Of a stretch of DNA of 25,042 nt, positions 22,398-25,042 are shown in pieces. The notes under the pieces were generated by a model that worked only from the letters and a program-made list of their open reading frames with translations, made no database searches and had not been told where the DNA came from. Source of the DNA: an uncultured Streptococcus sp. (lineage in GTDB: Bacteria; Bacillota; Bacilli; Lactobacillales; Streptococcaceae). The DNA lies in the NCBI RefSeq assembly GCF_959025735.1, contig NZ_CAUFJQ010000015.1, positions 1 through 25,042 on the forward strand. The letters run 5' to 3'. The position numbers and the translations under genes are program-made. Positions within the stretch are counted from its first letter, which is position 1. Each line of letters begins with the position of its first letter.

Positions 22398-24527
22398 ATG
22401 AATAACAACTTTAACAATATGGATGATCTTTTCAATCAACTAATGGGAAACATGGGTGGTTTTCGTTCTGAAAGCCGTCGCTACATGATCAACGGTCGTG
22501 AAGTGACACCTGAAGAATTCGCTATTTACCGCCAAACTGGTCAACTTCCAAATGAAGGAAGTGAGCAAGTGCAACACCATCAAGGTAAAGGAATGAAACA
22601 AGATGGGATCCTTGCAAAACTTGGCCGCAACTTGACCGAAGAAGCACGTGAAGGAAAATTGGATCCGGTTATCGGACGCAATAAAGAAATTCAAGAAACG
22701 GCTGAAATCTTGTCTCGTCGTACCAAGAACAACCCTGTCCTTGTAGGGGATGCCGGTGTTGGTAAAACAGCAGTTGTAGAAGGTTTGGCACAAGCTATTG
22801 TGAACGGGGATGTTCCAGCTGCTATCAAGAATAAAGAAATCATCTCGATTGATATTTCTGGTCTAGAAGCTGGTACGCAATACCGTGGTAGCTTTGAAGA
22901 AAATATTCAAAATCTTATCCAAGAAGTCAAAGCTATGGGAAATGTTATTCTCTTCTTTGATGAAATCCATCAAATCCTTGGTGCAGGTAGCACAGGTGAT
23001 GGTCAAGGCTCTAAAGGTCTTGCGGATATCATCAAACCTGCTCTTTCACGTGGGGAATTGACAGTCATTGGGGCAACTACTCAAGATGAATATCGTAACA
23101 CCATCTTGAAGAATGCGGCTCTTGCTCGTCGTTTCAACGAAGTGAAAGTCAATGCTCCATCAGCTGAAGATACTTTCAAGATTCTCCAAGGGATCCGTGA
23201 TCTTTACGAAAAACACCACAATGTCATCTTGCCAGATGAAGTTTTGAAAGCAGCGGTTGATTATTCGATCCAATACATTCCACAACGTAGCTTGCCTGAT
23301 AAGGCCATTGACTTGGTCGACGTGACAGCTGCTCACTTGGCAGCCCAACATCCAGTAACAGATGTCCATGCTGTGGAACATGAAATTGAAGAAGAAAAAA
23401 CCAAACAAGAAGAAGCTGCGGCTAAAGAAGATTACGAAGCAGCTTTGAAAGCAAAAGTTCGAATCGAAGAACTTGAAAAGAAAATTGAAAACCATACGGA
23501 AGACCATAAAGTAACAGCAACAATCAACGATGTGGCTGAATCTGTAGAACGGATGACGGGTATTCCAGTATCACAAATGGGTGCAACTGATATTGAACGT
23601 TTGAAAGATATGGGTCACCGTTTGCAAACGAAGGTTATCGGTCAAGACAAGGCTGTTGAAGCAGTGGCACGTGCTATCCGTCGGAACCGTGCAGGATTTG
23701 ACGAAGGTAACCGTCCAATCGGAAGCTTCCTCTTTGTAGGTCCGACTGGTGTCGGTAAGACGGAATTGGCTAAACAATTGGCTCTTGATATGTTCGGAAC
23801 CAAAGATGCCATCATCCGTTTGGACATGTCAGAATACAGCGACCGTACAGCCGTTTCTAAATTGATTGGTACAACAGCTGGTTATGTTGGTTATGATGAC
23901 AATAGCAATACTTTGACAGAACGTGTTCGTCGTAACCCTTACTCAATCGTCCTTCTTGACGAAATTGAAAAGGCGGATCCTCAAGTGATCACCCTTCTCC
24001 TTCAAGTCTTGGATGATGGTCGTTTGACAGATGGTCAAGGGAACACGGTCAACTTCAAGAACACTGTGATTATCGCCACTTCAAACGCTGGCTTTGGTTA
24101 CGAAGCTAACTTGACAGAAGATGCGGATAAGCCAGAACTCATGGATCGTTTGAAACCTTACTTCCGTCCAGAATTCCTGAACCGTTTCAACGCTGTCATT
24201 GAATTCTCACACTTGAGCAAGGAAGATCTTTCTAAGATTGTTGATTTGATGTTGGTAGATGTCAATAAGACCCTTTCTAAGAAAGAAATCGACTTGGCAG
24301 TGAGCGATGCAGCTAAAGAATACATGACTGAAGAAGGTTATGATGAAGTGATGGGTGTTCGTCCACTCCGTCGGGTAGTTGAACAACAAATCCGTGACAA
24401 AGTCACAGACTTCCACTTGGATAACTTGGATGCCAAACATCTCGAAGCAGACATGGAAGATGGTGTCCTTGTGATCAGAGAAAAAGACACAAAGAAGGAA
24501 GAAAACGCTGATAAACAAGCAGATTAA
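22398..24527 (+). CDS. clpL: ClpL, Clp/HSP100 ATPase chaperone
   Basis: 709-residue AAA+ disaggregase involved in stress and heat tolerance in Gram-positive bacteria. The short N-terminal part (MNNNFNNMDDLFNQLMGN) is the ClpL type, without the Clp N-domain or the ClpE zinc finger. The first AAA domain has GDAGVGKT (117-124) and FFDEIHQ; the second has GPTGVGKT (448-455) and LLDEIEKAD. A middle coiled coil (about 325-370) lies between them. It closely resembles pneumococcal ClpL. AGAGG lies 8 bases before the ATG. The long leader with repeats and no visible CtsR box is unusual, because CtsR controls clpL in several relatives. Confidence 0.96.
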   Translation: MNNNFNNMDDLFNQLMGNMGGFRSESRRYMINGREVTPEEFAIYRQTGQLPNEGSEQVQHHQGKGMKQDGILAKLGRNLTEEAREGKLDPVIGRNKEIQETAEILSRRTKNNPVLVGDAGVGKTAVVEGLAQAIVNGDVPAAIKNKEIISIDISGLEAGTQYRGSFEENIQNLIQEVKAMGNVILFFDEIHQILGAGSTGDGQGSKGLADIIKPALSRGELTVIGATTQDEYRNTILKNAALARRFNEVKVNAPSAEDTFKILQGIRDLYEKHHNVILPDEVLKAAVDYSIQYIPQRSLPDKAIDLVDVTAAHLAAQHPVTDVHAVEHEIEEEKTKQEEAAAKEDYEAALKAKVRIEELEKKIENHTEDHKVTATINDVAESVERMTGIPVSQMGATDIERLKDMGHRLQTKVIGQDKAVEAVARAIRRNRAGFDEGNRPIGSFLFVGPTGVGKTELAKQLALDMFGTKDAIIRLDMSEYSDRTAVSKLIGTTAGYVGYDDNSNTLTERVRRNPYSIVLLDEIEKADPQVITLLLQVLDDGRLTDGQGNTVNFKNTVIIATSNAGFGYEANLTEDADKPELMDRLKPYFRPEFLNRFNAVIEFSHLSKEDLSKIVDLMLVDVNKTLSKKEIDLAVSDAAKEYMTEEGYDEVMGVRPLRRVVEQQIRDKVTDFHLDNLDAKHLEADMEDGVLVIREKDTKKEENADKQAD

Positions 24528-24550
24528 GGCGAATTAGTTTGTGAAAATAG

Positions 24551-24579
24551 AGACTGCTATCATATAGCAGTCTTTATTT
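24551..24579 (+). terminator. clpL terminator
   Basis: AGACTGCTAT pairs perfectly with ATAGCAGTCT over the loop CAT, followed by a T-rich run. The AT-rich 24580-24751 region after it holds TATAAT (24711-24716), a possible -10 for the next gene, and nothing else evident. Confidence 0.92.
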
Positions 24580-24751
24580 TTTCTTCCCACCTGGGGGAAA
24601 TTATTCGCCGTATAAGGCCAAAATCCTCCTATTTGGGGTAAAAAAACATCAATAATTAGTGAAATTAATCCAATTTGAGCAAAATTATTAATAAATAAAG
24701 AAAATAAGTATATAATCTATACAAGAATAAAATTTGAGGAATGGAAGTAAG

Positions 24752-24997
24752 ATGAGCAATACAATTGATATCTACTCAACTCCCGAATACAGAAAAGTGG
24801 AAGCCGTTGTTCAACTGATGGTTGACGGTCGCTTGACGAGCTATCGTGTCGCAACTGAAACAAACATCAGCAAAATGAGCTTGGCGACTTTGACGAAGGG
24901 AACGAGTAAAATCAAAAATATTACCTATCAAACGGCTTTGGCCTTGATTGATTGGTATGATGAGAATCATGAAAAGTATGGCATTACGATTGACTAG
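24752..24997 (+). CDS. Small HTH-like protein of unknown function
   Basis: 81 residues. The middle (about 29-72: LTSYRVATETNISKMSLATL then TYQTALALIDWYDENHEKY) has the pattern of a Cro/C1-type helix-turn-helix: a conserved Ser-Tyr-x-Val-Ala start, a turn at NIS and a following helix. The start at 24752 (MSNTID) has GGAAG 5 bases upstream; an in-frame TTG at 24734 is less likely. It stands alone with its own -10 and a short terminator. A DNA-binding role is plausible, and no partner toxin gene is seen beside it in the window. Confidence 0.7.
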   Translation: MSNTIDIYSTPEYRKVEAVVQLMVDGRLTSYRVATETNISKMSLATLTKGTSKIKNITYQTALALIDWYDENHEKYGITID

Positions 24998-25005
24998 TCA
25001 GTAGC

Positions 25006-25026
25006 CCACTTTTTGTGGTTTTTTTC
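25006..25026 (+). terminator. Short terminator at the window end
   Basis: CCAC-TTTTT-GTGG hairpin followed by a run of T. The stem is only 4 bp, so strength is doubtful. Confidence 0.6.
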
Positions 25027-25042
25027 TTTTTCATCAAAACTT

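Noticed and set aside
24752..24997. Antitoxin of a toxin-antitoxin pair
   Set aside because: No adjacent toxin-like frame is visible in the window; the gene has its own -10 and terminator.

Overview
The window reads as the chromosome of an oral, low-GC Firmicute of the genus Streptococcus (mitis/sanguinis/parasanguinis side). This rests on the character of the encoded proteins (leuS, egtUV, a GH1 glycosidase directly before glmS, clpL, streptococcal DUF1310 lipoproteins), close-packed operons with AGGAGG-type ribosome binding sites, and strong intrinsic terminators. The species cannot be fixed by eye. I saw no rRNA, tRNA, CRISPR array, insertion sequence or phage integrase.

Layout. (a) 1-983 is the 3' end of leuS. 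(b) 1113-3615, minus strand, is an ECF-type cobalt/nickel importer cbiM-cbiQ-cbiO, with cbiM carrying a C-terminal PDGLE-like domain. (c) 3788-7427 is a four-gene operon of MarR regulator, NmrA-like NAD(P)-binding protein, ATPase and permease/binding-protein fusion. The last two match the ergothioneine importer EgtV/EgtU, and near-identical inverted operators bracket the promoter. (d) 7606-9821 holds a class I glutamine-amidotransferase-like hydrolase and a GH1 6-phospho-glycosidase-like enzyme. (e) 9875-11862 is glmS, with two matching NagR/DasR-like half-sites around its promoter and a hairpin between the Shine-Dalgarno sequence and the start. (f) 11921-12778, minus strand, is a class C acid phosphatase lipoprotein. 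(g) 12909-13068 is a possible small RNA unit. (h) 13102-18674 holds two tandem zinc-methyltransferase-like URO-D family proteins with duplicated promoters, then an amino-acid ABC importer of the cystine/sulfur (Tcy) type. (i) 18783-22040 holds two paralogous DUF1310 lipoproteins, a GHSLG lipase with a helical C-terminus, and two small helical proteins. (j) 22122-24527 is clpL with a long leader holding a small ORF, hairpins and direct repeats. (k) 24752-24997 is a small HTH-like protein.

The most interesting parts are region (i) and region (h). Region (i) has the composition of a type VII secretion lipase toxin of the 'reverse' kind (lipase first, helical targeting domain last, like TslA of S. 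aureus), with candidate lipoprotein immunity proteins and small helical partners; no secretion machinery lies in the window. Region (h) encodes URO-D fold proteins that keep the H-x-C...C zinc motif of thiol methyltransferases and MetE. Their promoters share a TGATA-N9-TATTA element resembling the streptococcal CmbR/CysR sulfur-regulator signal, which suggests uptake and demethylation of a methylated sulfur compound rather than haem synthesis.
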